Shown here: positions 26,920 to 35,090 of the stretch, piece by piece | Numbering within the stretch: position 1 is the stretch's first letter | Layout: every line of letters begins with the position of its first letter | Assembly (NCBI RefSeq): GCF_041200175.1 | Contig: NZ_CP165727.1 | Location: 5,521,501-5,585,500, forward strand | From: Streptomyces sp. R33 | GTDB taxonomy: Bacteria > Actinomycetota > Actinomycetes > Streptomycetales > Streptomycetaceae | Reading direction: 5' to 3' | DNA: 64,000 nt | The notes under the pieces: model-generated | Told to the model about the DNA's origin: nothing | The model's database searches: none | What the model saw: only the letters and a program-made list of their open reading frames with translations | Translations under genes and position numbers: made by a program

Positions 26920-28209
26920 GTGAGCGACAACTCTGTAGTACTCCGGTACGCGGACGGTGAATACACCTACCCGGTGGTCGAAAGCACCGTCGGTGACCAG
27001 GGCTTCGACATCTCGAAGCTGAGGGCCCAGACCGGGCTCGTCACCTTGGACAGCGGATACGGCAACACCGCCGCCTACAAGTCCGCGATCACCTACCTCG
27101 ACGGTGAGCAGGGAATCCTGCGCTACCGCGGTTACCCGATCGAGCAGCTGGCCGAGCGTTCGACCTTCATCGAGGTCGCGTACCTGCTGATCAACGGTGA
27201 GCTGCCGACCGTCGACCAGCTCGCGTCGTTCCGCAACGAGATCACCCAGCACACGCTGCTGCACGAGGACGTCAAGCGGTTCTACGACGGCTTCCCGCGC
27301 GACGCGCACCCGATGGCGATGCTGTCCTCCGTGGTCAGCGCGCTGTCGACGTTCTACCAGGACAGCCACAACCCGTTCGACGAGAAGCAGCGCAACCTCT
27401 CGACGATCCGGCTGCTGGCCAAGCTTCCGACGATCGCGGCGTACGCGTACAAGAAGTCGGTCGGCCACCCGGTGGTCTACCCGCGCAACGACCTCGGCTA
27501 CGTCGAGAACTTCCTGCGCATGACCTTCTCCGTGCCGGCCCAGGAGTACGACCTGGACCCGGTCGTGGTCTCGGCGCTCGACAAGCTGCTGATCCTGCAC
27601 GCGGACCACGAGCAGAACTGCTCGACCTCCACCGTGCGCCTGGTCGGCTCCTCGCAGGCGAACATGTTCGCCTCGATCTCCGCCGGCATCTCGGCCCTGT
27701 GGGGTCCGCTGCACGGTGGCGCCAACCAGTCCGTCCTGGAGATGCTCGAGGGCATCAAGAACGACGGCGGCGACGTCGACGCCTTCATCCGCAAGGTGAA
27801 GAACAAGGAAGACGGCGTCCGCCTCATGGGCTTCGGACACCGCGTCTACAAGAGCTTCGACCCCCGGGCGAAGATCATCAAGGCGGCGGCGCACGACGTC
27901 CTCTCGGCGCTCGGCAAGAGCGACGAGCTGCTCGACATCGCGCTCAAGCTGGAAGAGCACGCGCTGGCCGACGAGTACTTCGTCTCGCGCAACCTCTACC
28001 CGAACGTGGACTTCTACACCGGCCTGATCTACCGGGCCATGGGCTTCCCGACCGAGATGTTCACCGTGCTCTTCGCGCTCGGCCGCCTTCCCGGCTGGAT
28101 CGCCCAGTGGCACGAGATGATCAAGGAGCCGGGTTCCCGCATCGGCCGTCCGCGCCAGATCTACACCGGCGAGGTCCTGCGCGACTTCGTCCCGGTCGAG
28201 GCCCGCTGA
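26920..28209 (+). CDS. gltA: citrate synthase, type II
   Basis: A 429-residue citrate synthase condensing acetyl-CoA with oxaloacetate at entry to the TCA cycle. Catalytic elements are visible: LILHADHEQNCSTSTVRLVG (first His), WGPLHGGANQSVLEML (second His) and the signature GFGHRVYKSFDPRAKIIK with the catalytic Asp further on. The N-terminal beta-domain typical of the long, type II hexameric form (YADGEYTYPVVESTVGDQG) is present. GTG 26920 has GAGGGA at 5 nt; in-frame GTG 26908 is possible. A short basic upstream ORF and two palindromes in the leader hint at specific regulation. A strong terminator follows, so it is probably monocistronic. Confidence 0.96.
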   Translation: MSDNSVVLRYADGEYTYPVVESTVGDQGFDISKLRAQTGLVTLDSGYGNTAAYKSAITYLDGEQGILRYRGYPIEQLAERSTFIEVAYLLINGELPTVDQLASFRNEITQHTLLHEDVKRFYDGFPRDAHPMAMLSSVVSALSTFYQDSHNPFDEKQRNLSTIRLLAKLPTIAAYAYKKSVGHPVVYPRNDLGYVENFLRMTFSVPAQEYDLDPVVVSALDKLLILHADHEQNCSTSTVRLVGSSQANMFASISAGISALWGPLHGGANQSVLEMLEGIKNDGGDVDAFIRKVKNKEDGVRLMGFGHRVYKSFDPRAKIIKAAAHDVLSALGKSDELLDIALKLEEHALADEYFVSRNLYPNVDFYTGLIYRAMGFPTEMFTVLFALGRLPGWIAQWHEMIKEPGSRIGRPRQIYTGEVLRDFVPVEAR

Positions 28210-28232
28210 CCCGAGGTACCTCGAGCAAGCGA

Positions 28233-28281
28233 AAAGCGCCCCGCCGTCGATCCCCCCACGGGTCGACGGTCGGGGCGCTTT
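28233..28281 (+). terminator. citrate synthase terminator
   Basis: AAAGCGCCCC pairs with GGGGCGCTTT at the base and CCGTCGA with TCGACGG in the upper stem around a C-rich loop, followed by CCTTTCC. It begins 24 bp after the stop. Confidence 0.85.
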
Positions 28282-28590
28282 CCTTTCCCCGGAACGGATT
28301 CCCCCCACGGGACCCGAGCCGGGGTGTCGGCGAGGAACGCACGCGCGGTGCGCCCCAGTGGGTGTCTGCCGGGACCCGTACGGGTCGGGAGGGCCGCTCA
28401 AAGCACCCCGTTGAGCACGCGTCCCGGCCGGCTGATGCCCCGGACGTCCCCCAAGACCCCCGTGAACGTCCCCCAAGACGTTCCTGGCATCGCCCCATTA
28501 GACCCACTCCAGTGCCGGATGGTTACGTTGCAATCACTGTGATCTGCGTCTCCCGTGAAGGAAGTGTGCGCACGGTGAGGAGAAGATCCA
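28282..28590. other. intergenic region with a short direct repeat
   Basis: No supported gene. CGTCCCCCAAGAC occurs twice (28445-28457 and 28467-28479), 22 bp apart. The rest lies between the citrate synthase terminator and the copA stop; whether it holds a small RNA cannot be judged. Confidence 0.5.
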
Positions 28591-30879
28591 CTAGCGGAAG
28601 GATCGCAGCCGGAGGCTGTTGGTCACCACGAAAACGGAGGAGAACGCCATCGCTGCCCCCGCAATCATCGGGTTGAGCAGGCCGGCGGCCGCGAGAGGCA
28701 AGGCTGCCACGTTGTAGCCGAAGGCCCAGAACAGGTTGCCCTTGATGGTGGCCAGGGTCCGCCGGGAGAGCCGGATCGCGTCAGCCGCCACCCGCAGGTC
28801 CCCCCGTACGAGGGTCAGGTCGCCCGCCTCGATCGCGGCGTCGGTGCCCGTGCCCATGGCCAGGCCGAGGTCCGCCTGCGCCAGCGCGGCCGCGTCGTTG
28901 ACCCCGTCGCCCACCATGGCGACCGTTCGGCCCTCCGCCTGGAGCCGGCGTACGACGTCCACCTTGTCCTGCGGGAGCACCTCGGCGATCACCTCGTCGA
29001 TGCCCACCGCACGGGCCACCGTCTCGGCCACGGCCTTGTTGTCGCCCGTCAGCAGCACCGGGGTCAGGCCCAGCGCCCGCAGCCGGGACACCGCCTCGGC
29101 GCTGGTCTCCTTGACGGCGTCGGCCACGGTCAGGACCCCGCGCGCCGCCCCGTCCCAGGCCACCAGGACGGCGGTGCTGCCCGCGGCCTCGGCGGCCGCC
29201 TTGGCCCCGGCGAGGGCGGCGGGCAGGGTGATCGACCAGTCGGCCAGCAGCTGCTCGCGGCCCACCAGGACGGCGTGCCCGTCGACCACGCCCTGGACGC
29301 CGAGCCCGGCGAGGGCCTCGAAGGACTCCGGGACCGGCAGGGAGCCGGCCCTTTCGGCGGCGCCGGTGGCGATGGCCCGGGCGATCGGGTGTTCGGAGGA
29401 GTGCTCCAGCGAGCCCGCGAGGCGCAGCAGTTCGCGCTCGTCCGTACCGGCGGCGGTGTGCACGCCGGACAGGGTCATCCGGCCGGTGGTGACCGTTCCG
29501 GTCTTGTCGAGGACGACGGTGTCGACGCGGCGGGTGGACTCCAGCACCTCGGGGCCCTTGATCAGGATGCCGAGCTGCGCGCCCCGCCCGGTGCCGACCA
29601 TCAGCGCGGTCGGGGTGGCCAGGCCCAGGGCGCAGGGGCAGGCGATGATCAGGACGGCCACGGCGGCGGTGAAGGCCGCCGTCGGGTCGTCGGTGATCAG
29701 CAGCCAGGTGACCCAGGTGCCGAGTGCGAGCAGCAGGACGACCGGCACGAAGACCCCGGAGATCCGGTCGGCGAGGCGCTGCACCTCGGCCTTGCCGTTC
29801 TGCGCCTCCTCGACGAGCCTGGCCATCCGGGCGAGCTGCGTGTCGGCGCCGATCCGGGTGGCCTGGACGACGAGGCGGCCCGAGGTGTTGACGGTGGCCC
29901 CGGTGACGCAGTCGCCCACGGCGACCTCGACCGGGACGGACTCGCCGGTCAGCATCGAGGCGTCCACGGCGGAAGCACCCTCGACGACCGTGCCGTCGGT
30001 GGCGATCTTCTCGCCGGGGCGGACGACGAACCGGTCGCCGACCGCGAGCTGCGCCACGGGGATCCGTACCTCGGCGCCGCCGCGCAGGACGGCGACGTCC
30101 TTGGCGCCCAGCTCCAGCAGGGCCTTCAGGGCGGCGCCCGCCTTCCGCTTGGAGCGGGCCTCCAGATACCGGCCGAGCAGGATGAAGGTGACGACTCCGG
30201 CGGCCACCTCGAGGTAGATGGAGGAGGACCCGTTCGTACGCGAGATCGTGAAGTCGAAGCTGTGCCGCATGCCCGGCATCCCGGCGTGGCCGAAGAACAG
30301 GGCCCACAGCGACCAGGCGAAGGCGGCGAGCGTGCCGACGGAGACCAGGGTGTCCATGGTGGCGGCGCCGTGCCGGGCGTTGGTCCAGGCGGCCTTGTGG
30401 AAGGGCAGGGCGCCCCAGACGACGACGGGCGCGGCCAGGGTCAGCGAGAGCCACTGCCAGTTGTCGAACTGGAGGGCCGGGACCATCGAGAGCAGTACCA
30501 CGGGCAGGGCCAGCACGGCGGAGACCAGCAGCCGCTGGCGCAGTGCGGCCAGTTCGGGGTCGCGGGGGGCCCGGGCCTGCGCCTGCGCGGCCTCCGGGGC
30601 CTCTGCTTCCGGTTCCGGTTCCGGCGGCGGGGGTTCCTCGGCGGTGTACCCGGTCTTGACGACGGTCGCGATCAGGTCGGCGACCCGGACCCCGTCGCCG
30701 TACGAGACGCGGGCCTTCTCGGTGGCGTAGTTCACCGTGGCGGTGACCCCATCCATCCGGTTCAGCTTCTTCTCGATGCGGGCTGCGCAGGAGGCGCAGG
30801 TCATCCCGCCGATGCTCAGCTCGACCTCGGCGGCTGCGTCCGCCGCTATGGGCCCGTCGTGCACTGTGCTGCTGCTCAT
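28591..30879 (-). CDS. copA: copper-translocating P1B-type ATPase
   Basis: A 762-residue heavy-metal P-type ATPase exporting Cu(I). An N-terminal HMA domain carries GMTCASC (Cys28, Cys31). Eight membrane helices follow, the sixth with ACPCALG (CPC, near residue 413), then the phosphorylation motif DKTGT (near 453), HSSEHPIARAI with the class-specific HP pair, MVGDGVNDAAALAQADLG in the hinge, and C-terminal MIAGAAMAFSSVFVV with the MxxSS motif. An acidic/Pro-rich linker (EEPPPPEPEPEAEAPEA) separates HMA domain and channel. It sits 88 bp downstream of copZ, and a CsoR-type operator precedes the pair. Role: copper efflux and resistance. Confidence 0.95.
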   Translation of the reverse strand: MSSSTVHDGPIAADAAAEVELSIGGMTCASCAARIEKKLNRMDGVTATVNYATEKARVSYGDGVRVADLIATVVKTGYTAEEPPPPEPEPEAEAPEAAQAQARAPRDPELAALRQRLLVSAVLALPVVLLSMVPALQFDNWQWLSLTLAAPVVVWGALPFHKAAWTNARHGAATMDTLVSVGTLAAFAWSLWALFFGHAGMPGMRHSFDFTISRTNGSSSIYLEVAAGVVTFILLGRYLEARSKRKAGAALKALLELGAKDVAVLRGGAEVRIPVAQLAVGDRFVVRPGEKIATDGTVVEGASAVDASMLTGESVPVEVAVGDCVTGATVNTSGRLVVQATRIGADTQLARMARLVEEAQNGKAEVQRLADRISGVFVPVVLLLALGTWVTWLLITDDPTAAFTAAVAVLIIACPCALGLATPTALMVGTGRGAQLGILIKGPEVLESTRRVDTVVLDKTGTVTTGRMTLSGVHTAAGTDERELLRLAGSLEHSSEHPIARAIATGAAERAGSLPVPESFEALAGLGVQGVVDGHAVLVGREQLLADWSITLPAALAGAKAAAEAAGSTAVLVAWDGAARGVLTVADAVKETSAEAVSRLRALGLTPVLLTGDNKAVAETVARAVGIDEVIAEVLPQDKVDVVRRLQAEGRTVAMVGDGVNDAAALAQADLGLAMGTGTDAAIEAGDLTLVRGDLRVAADAIRLSRRTLATIKGNLFWAFGYNVAALPLAAAGLLNPMIAGAAMAFSSVFVVTNSLRLRSFR

Positions 30880-30967
30880 GTCCGGCTCCTGGGGGAGGGC
30901 CGGGTCGTACGGAACCAGTATGAGCTGGCCGGCACGACCCGGCGGGGTACTGCGGAGGAGGGGGTGC

Positions 30968-31204
30968 TCAGGCGGCCCGGCCGGCGAACTCGTACCCGGC
31001 CTCGTCCACGGCGGCGCGGACGTCCTCGTCGGCGAGCGCTGCGGCGGAGACCACGGTGACCTCGCCGGTCGCGGCGACGGCCTTGACCGAGGTGACGCCC
31101 GGCAGGGCGGAGATCTCGGTGGTCACCGCGCCCTCGCAGTGCCCGCAGGTCATGCCGGTCACCCGGTAGACGGTGGTGGTCTGGGTGTCCGTCTCGGCGG
31201 TCAT
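30968..31204 (-). CDS. copZ: copper chaperone, HMA domain
   Basis: A 78-residue Atx1/CopZ-type chaperone with a single ferredoxin-like HMA domain: GMTCGHC (Cys20, Cys23) in the metal loop, then GAVTTEISALPGVTSVKAV and the C-terminal VDEAGYEFAG typical of copper-specific members. It delivers Cu(I) to the P-type ATPase encoded next. ATG 31204 has AGGAG at 8 nt. It is first in an apparent copZ-copA operon under the CsoR-like palindrome at 31284. The longer in-frame reading to 31303 runs through that operator and is not credible. Confidence 0.92.
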   Translation of the reverse strand: MTAETDTQTTTVYRVTGMTCGHCEGAVTTEISALPGVTSVKAVAATGEVTVVSAAALADEDVRAAVDEAGYEFAGRAA

Positions 31205-31283
31205 GTCGTTCTCCTCTTCAAGGGCGTGTCCGGTCGCCGGGGCCGGCGGTTTCGCCCCACCGTCCTCCCGACTCTTGGAGACT

Positions 31284-31300
31284 ATACCCCTAGGGGGTAT
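31284..31300. promoter_or_regulatory. CsoR-type copper operator
   Basis: ATACCCCTAGGGGGTAT is a near-perfect palindrome matching the G-tract/C-tract operators of the copper-sensing repressor CsoR, lying 80 bp upstream of copZ and overlapping its likely promoter. The csoR gene itself is not in this window. Confidence 0.85.
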
Positions 31301-31339
31301 CAATGCGAGTGTTCGCCGCCACTTCCGGCCGGTTCCGGA

Positions 31340-31438
31340 CGTGCGTACGTCAGTGCGCGCGGGGTGCGCGGGCGTGCGTACGTCAGTGCGGGCGGGGTGC
31401 GCGGACGTACGGATGTCAGTGCGCGCGGGGCGCGGTGA
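31340..31438. repeat. three tandem 33-bp repeats at the 3' end of the TetR gene
   Basis: Units start at 31340, 31373 and 31406 with the shared core CGTCAGTGCGCGCGGGG. The third, diverged unit contains the stop codon and last residues (PRAH) of the TetR gene, so the first two look like duplications of the gene's 3' end into the copZ leader side. Confidence 0.75.
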
Positions 31439-32093
31439 CCATCGGCTCCAGGTAGCGCAGCAGTACGGTCTTCAGCTCGGCGACGTACGCGGCCCGCTCG
31501 GCGCCCTCGCTCGCCAGGATCAGGTCGAGCGACGCCTTGAAGATGCCCAGGATCATGTTGGAGACGTGGGTGAGCTCGTCGGGCGCCCCGTCCGGCCGGA
31601 AGCTGCGCAGGATCCCCTGGACCCGGGTCAGCAGCCCGGAGTGCAGCTCCTCGTGCTCCTGGGTGATGCCGGGGATGCCGGAGCCGTGCATGAGGGCCCA
31701 GAACGCCGGGTTCTCGCAGTTGAAGGCGATGACAGGGTCCAGGACGGCGTCGAGCAGCTCGGGCAGGGGCCGGTCCAGGTTCTCGGGGAGGAAGGCCTGG
31801 CCGTGCATCTCGTGGGCGCGCCGCAGCAGCTGGCCGCCCAGCTCGATGGCGATGGCCTCCTTGTTCGGGAAGAACTGGTAGAGCGTGCCCGGGGAGACCT
31901 CGGCCTCGCGGGCGATGGCGTTGGTGCTGGCCGCGGCGTAGCCGGTGCGGCAGAACACGCTCGCGGCGGCCGCGAGGAGCTGGGCGATGCGGCGCTCCCC
32001 GCGGGCCTGGCGCCGGGGCGCGGCAGCCTTCTTAGTGGCCTTCGTCGCCTTCGCGGCCTTTGTGGTGGTTTCGACCTGCGGCCTCTCCGGCAT
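31416..32093 (-). CDS. TetR-family regulator of the adjacent MMPL exporter
   Basis: A 225-residue TetR regulator. A Lys/Ala-rich N-terminal extension (TTTKAAKATKATKKAAAPRR) precedes the HTH (RIAQLLAAAASVFCRTGYAA, then STNAIAREAEVSPGTLYQFF), followed by the ligand-binding domain with FNCENPAFWALMHG. ATG 32093 has AAGGGA at 7 nt. It is divergent from the MMPL transporter gene, and two 22-bp palindromes with the same sequence pattern lie between, so it almost certainly represses the transporter and itself. The basic extension, resembling repeats of Lys-Ala-Thr, may add nonspecific DNA contacts. The 3' end lies in a tandem repeat array. Confidence 0.9.
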   Translation of the reverse strand: MPERPQVETTTKAAKATKATKKAAAPRRQARGERRIAQLLAAAASVFCRTGYAAASTNAIAREAEVSPGTLYQFFPNKEAIAIELGGQLLRRAHEMHGQAFLPENLDRPLPELLDAVLDPVIAFNCENPAFWALMHGSGIPGITQEHEELHSGLLTRVQGILRSFRPDGAPDELTHVSNMILGIFKASLDLILASEGAERAAYVAELKTVLLRYLEPMVTAPRAH

Positions 32094-32126
32094 GTCACGT
32101 CCCTTGCTTCCCGTGGGTGATTGACA

Positions 32127-32177
32127 AACGCGAGAGGGCGCTCGCATTCTTGGAAAACGCGAGCGACTGCTCGTGTT
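32127..32177. promoter_or_regulatory. twin TetR operators of the MMPL exporter
   Basis: Two 22-bp inverted repeats, 32127-32148 and 32156-32177, share AACGCGAG as the left arm; their right arms are CTCGCATT and CTCGTGTT. Centres are 29 bp apart. Both lie between the divergent TetR and MMPL genes. Confidence 0.75.
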
Positions 32178-32224
32178 TGCCAGTCTAAGTTTCCTGGCAA
32201 TCACGGTGAAGGGGACACCGAGTC

Positions 32225-34525
32225 ATGTCCGAAGTCAAAAAACCGCCGTCTCCAGGGGAGAGCGGACGGTGGACCCGGATCGTCACGGCCCGGCCGCGGC
32301 TCTCGCTGCTGCTCGCCCTCGTGGTCACCGCGCTGGCCGTCCTGGCGGGCGGCGGCGTCGCCGACCGGATGGGCAGCGGCGGCTGGGAGGACCCGGACGC
32401 CCGGTCCACCTACGCCGCCAAGGTCCTGGAGTGCGAGTTCCCCGGCTCCCAGCCCAATCTGCTCCTGCTGGTGGACGCCGCCACCGGGGCCGCGGCGGGC
32501 GCGGGGCCGGGGGCGGCCGGGGTGGATGATCCCGCCGTTGCCGCCGAGGCCGAGCGGCTGACCGCGCAGCTCGCCTCCGAGCAGGGGGTGGCCGGGGTCG
32601 GCTCGTACTGGCGCACGCACCTGCCCGCGCTGCGGTCCGAGGACGGCAGGCAGGCCCTGATCGCCGCCCGGGTGCTCGGCGACGAGAAGACCCGCGCCGC
32701 GGTGCTGGAGCGGATCGCCCCGCGCTACCGGGGCGAGCACGGGCCGGTGCGCGTCTCCCTCGGGGGGCCGGTCGCCGTCCAGCGCGAGGTCACCACCACC
32801 ATCCAGGAGGACCTGCTGCGGGCCGAGGTGATCGCCCTGCCGGTGACCCTGGTCCTTCTCGTCATCGTCTTCGGCAGTGCCGTCGCTGCGCTGCTGCCGC
32901 TGGGCGTGGGCATCGTCGCCATCCTCGGCACCAATGCCGTGCTGCGCGGCCTCACCGAGTTCACCGACGTCTCCGTCTTCGCCCAGAACCTGACCACCGC
33001 GCTCGGCCTCGGACTCGCCATCGACTACGCCCTGTTCATCGTGCGGAGGTTCCGCGAGGAGCTGGCCGCCGGGCGGGATCCGGTGGCAGCCGTGGGGGCC
33101 ACGCTGCGGACCGCCGGGCGCACGGTGCTGTTCTCGGCGCTGACCGTGGCCGTCTCGCTCTCGGCGATGCTGTTCTTCCCGATGTACTTCCTGCGGTCCT
33201 TCGCCTACTCCGGGGTCGCGGTGGTCCTGCTCGCGGCCGGCGCCGCCCTGATCCTGCTGCCGGCGGCGCTGGTGCTGCTCGGGGAGCGGGTCAACTCCCT
33301 CGACCTGCGGCGGCTGTGGCGGCGCAGGCGCGCCGGGGCGGCCGCAGGGGCGCCGGGTGCGGATGCCGAGGCCGGGCGGGAGGCAGGGCGGGGCTGGGCG
33401 CGGGCGACCGCGCTGGTGATGCGCCGTGCCCCGGTGTTCGCCATCGCCACCACGGCCGGGCTGCTCCTCCTCGGACTGCCGTTCCTCGGGGTGAAGTTCG
33501 GCACCGTGGACGACCGGCAGCTGCCGAAGACCGCCTCGTCCCACCTGGTCCAGCAGCAGATCCGCGACGGCTTCCCGGGTAGCCCCGGCGCCGGGCTGAC
33601 CGTACTGGCCGAGGGCGCGGCCGGCCCCGCAGACCTGGCCTCCTACCGGGACCGGCTCGCCGCCCTGCCCGGGGTGCGGGTGGCCGGGCCGGTGAGCTCC
33701 GAGGCCCGGCCGGGGTACGCGTACTTCTCGGTGGCCACCGAGGGCGAGGCGGTGGGGCAGCAGGCCCAGGACCTCGTCGGCGAGGTGCGCAGGGTGCAAG
33801 CCCCGTTCGACACCGCGGTGACGGGGCAGGCGGCGGTGCTCGTCGACGCCCAGAAGGCGATAGCGCAGAAGCTCCCGGCCGCACTGGCCCTGGTGGTCCT
33901 GGCCACGCTGCTGCTGGTCTTCCTGCTCACCGGGAGCGTGCTGATACCCGTCCAGGCGGTACTGCTCAACGCGCTGAGCCTGACGGCGATGTTCGGGGCG
34001 GTGGTGTGGGTCTTCCAGGAGGGCAACCTGTCCGGACTGCTCTCCTTCACCTCCACCGGGGACATCGAGACCACCCTGCCCGTCCTGATGTTCTGCATCG
34101 CCTTCGGACTCTCCATGGACTACGGGGTGTTCCTCATATCCCGCATCAAGGAGGAGTACGAGCGGACGGGGGACCACGAGGGGGCGGTGCGCACCGGACT
34201 GGTCCGCACCGGCGGGCTGATCACCGCGGCGGCCGTGATCCTGGCGGTGGTGATGGTGGCGATCGGCAGCTCCCGGGTGACCAACACCAAGATGCTGGGG
34301 CTCGGGATCGCGCTGGCCGTGCTGATGGACGCGCTGGTCGTACGGAGCCTCCTGGTTCCGGCGGTCATGAAGCTGACGGGGAAGGCCACCTGGTGGGCGC
34401 CGGGCCCGCTGCGGCGACTGCACGAGCGGTTCGGGCTGAGCGAGGGGGAGTCCGAGCCGGGAGCGCTGCCGCAGGTGCCGGGGGAGGCACCGGAGCCGGA
34501 CCGGATACCCGCGGGAAGCCGCTAG
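32225..34525 (+). CDS. MMPL-family transporter (RND superfamily)
   Basis: A 766-residue exporter with 12 predicted membrane helices in two MMPL repeats, each with a large extracytoplasmic loop. Conserved helix-4/10 motifs GLGLAIDYALFIVRRFREE and AFGLSMDYGVFLISRIKEE contain the Asp-Tyr pairs used for proton coupling, and GRTVLFSALTVAVSLSAMLF follows the first. The family moves lipids, siderophores or drugs to the outside. ATG 32225 has AAGGGG at about 11 nt. Expression is predicted to be held down by the divergent TetR through two operators. A strong hairpin lies 22 bp after the stop. Confidence 0.93.
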   Translation: MSEVKKPPSPGESGRWTRIVTARPRLSLLLALVVTALAVLAGGGVADRMGSGGWEDPDARSTYAAKVLECEFPGSQPNLLLLVDAATGAAAGAGPGAAGVDDPAVAAEAERLTAQLASEQGVAGVGSYWRTHLPALRSEDGRQALIAARVLGDEKTRAAVLERIAPRYRGEHGPVRVSLGGPVAVQREVTTTIQEDLLRAEVIALPVTLVLLVIVFGSAVAALLPLGVGIVAILGTNAVLRGLTEFTDVSVFAQNLTTALGLGLAIDYALFIVRRFREELAAGRDPVAAVGATLRTAGRTVLFSALTVAVSLSAMLFFPMYFLRSFAYSGVAVVLLAAGAALILLPAALVLLGERVNSLDLRRLWRRRRAGAAAGAPGADAEAGREAGRGWARATALVMRRAPVFAIATTAGLLLLGLPFLGVKFGTVDDRQLPKTASSHLVQQQIRDGFPGSPGAGLTVLAEGAAGPADLASYRDRLAALPGVRVAGPVSSEARPGYAYFSVATEGEAVGQQAQDLVGEVRRVQAPFDTAVTGQAAVLVDAQKAIAQKLPAALALVVLATLLLVFLLTGSVLIPVQAVLLNALSLTAMFGAVVWVFQEGNLSGLLSFTSTGDIETTLPVLMFCIAFGLSMDYGVFLISRIKEEYERTGDHEGAVRTGLVRTGGLITAAAVILAVVMVAIGSSRVTNTKMLGLGIALAVLMDALVVRSLLVPAVMKLTGKATWWAPGPLRRLHERFGLSEGESEPGALPQVPGEAPEPDRIPAGSR

Positions 34526-34546
34526 GGGGTGCGTAAGGGGGGGAGG

Positions 34547-34581
34547 GGGGGGAGCCGCCGCGGCTGGGGGCGGCTCCCCCC
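34547..34581. terminator. hairpin terminator
   Basis: GGGGGAGCCGCC pairs with GGCGGCTCCCCC (12-bp stem) between the convergent MMPL gene and the small HTH gene. Confidence 0.7.
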
Positions 34582-34631
34582 TGCGGGCGGGGGCCCGGCG
34601 GTCCCCTCCGCAGGGGCCCCGAGTGCGGGGG

Positions 34632-34832
34632 TCAGTCCTGGCGGCGCCCCCGGTTGCCGGGGCGGCGGGCCACCCAGGTGCGGATCGTGTCGGCGTACCA
34701 GTAAGGCCTGCCGCCTTCCACGTGGTCGGGAGCGGGCAGCAGCCCGTGCTTGCGGTACGAGCGCACGGTGTCCGGCTGGACCCGGATGTGGGCGGCGATC
34801 TCCTTGTACGACCACAGCTGTCGGTCGCTCAT
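34632..34832 (-). CDS. small helix-turn-helix DNA-binding protein (MerR/excisionase-like)
   Basis: A 66-residue protein that is a single winged-helix DNA-binding domain: QLWSYKEIAAHIRVQPDTVR forms the helix-turn-helix, then SYRKHGLLPAPDHVEGGRPY with the wing and WYADTIRTWVARRPG as the closing helix. The architecture is that of BldC/excisionase-type MerR-like proteins that bind DNA without an effector domain. ATG 34832 has a near-perfect AAGGAGG at 8 nt. It is isolated: no integrase is adjacent, so an excisionase role is unsupported here. A regulator of the neighbouring inositol genes (258 bp upstream, same strand) is possible but unproven. Confidence 0.75.
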   Translation of the reverse strand: MSDRQLWSYKEIAAHIRVQPDTVRSYRKHGLLPAPDHVEGGRPYWYADTIRTWVARRPGNRGRRQD

Positions 34833-35090
34833 CCACGACACCTCCTTGTCCACGCCGCGGGGTCGGCCTGGAGGCCGTCGGGGGAGCCGACGCGTGGACA
34901 CAGACGATCAGTCAGGTTGTGCCCGGAGAACGATGGAGGGTGAAGGCGCGGGAGGGGCTGTTGGGTTGCTGTGACGGAAACCCCGCGTAATGCGGATATG
35001 CGTGACACGAGGGCGACGCCTGTGACAGATGCGGCACAACGAACGGATAGGAGGGTGCACAGAGAGCGGTGAGCGGGGTGGGAGGACGGC

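Noticed and set aside
34632..34832. Small HTH protein as the excisionase of an element
   Set aside because: No integrase, attachment site or composition change nearby; the integrase remnant is about 19 kb away.
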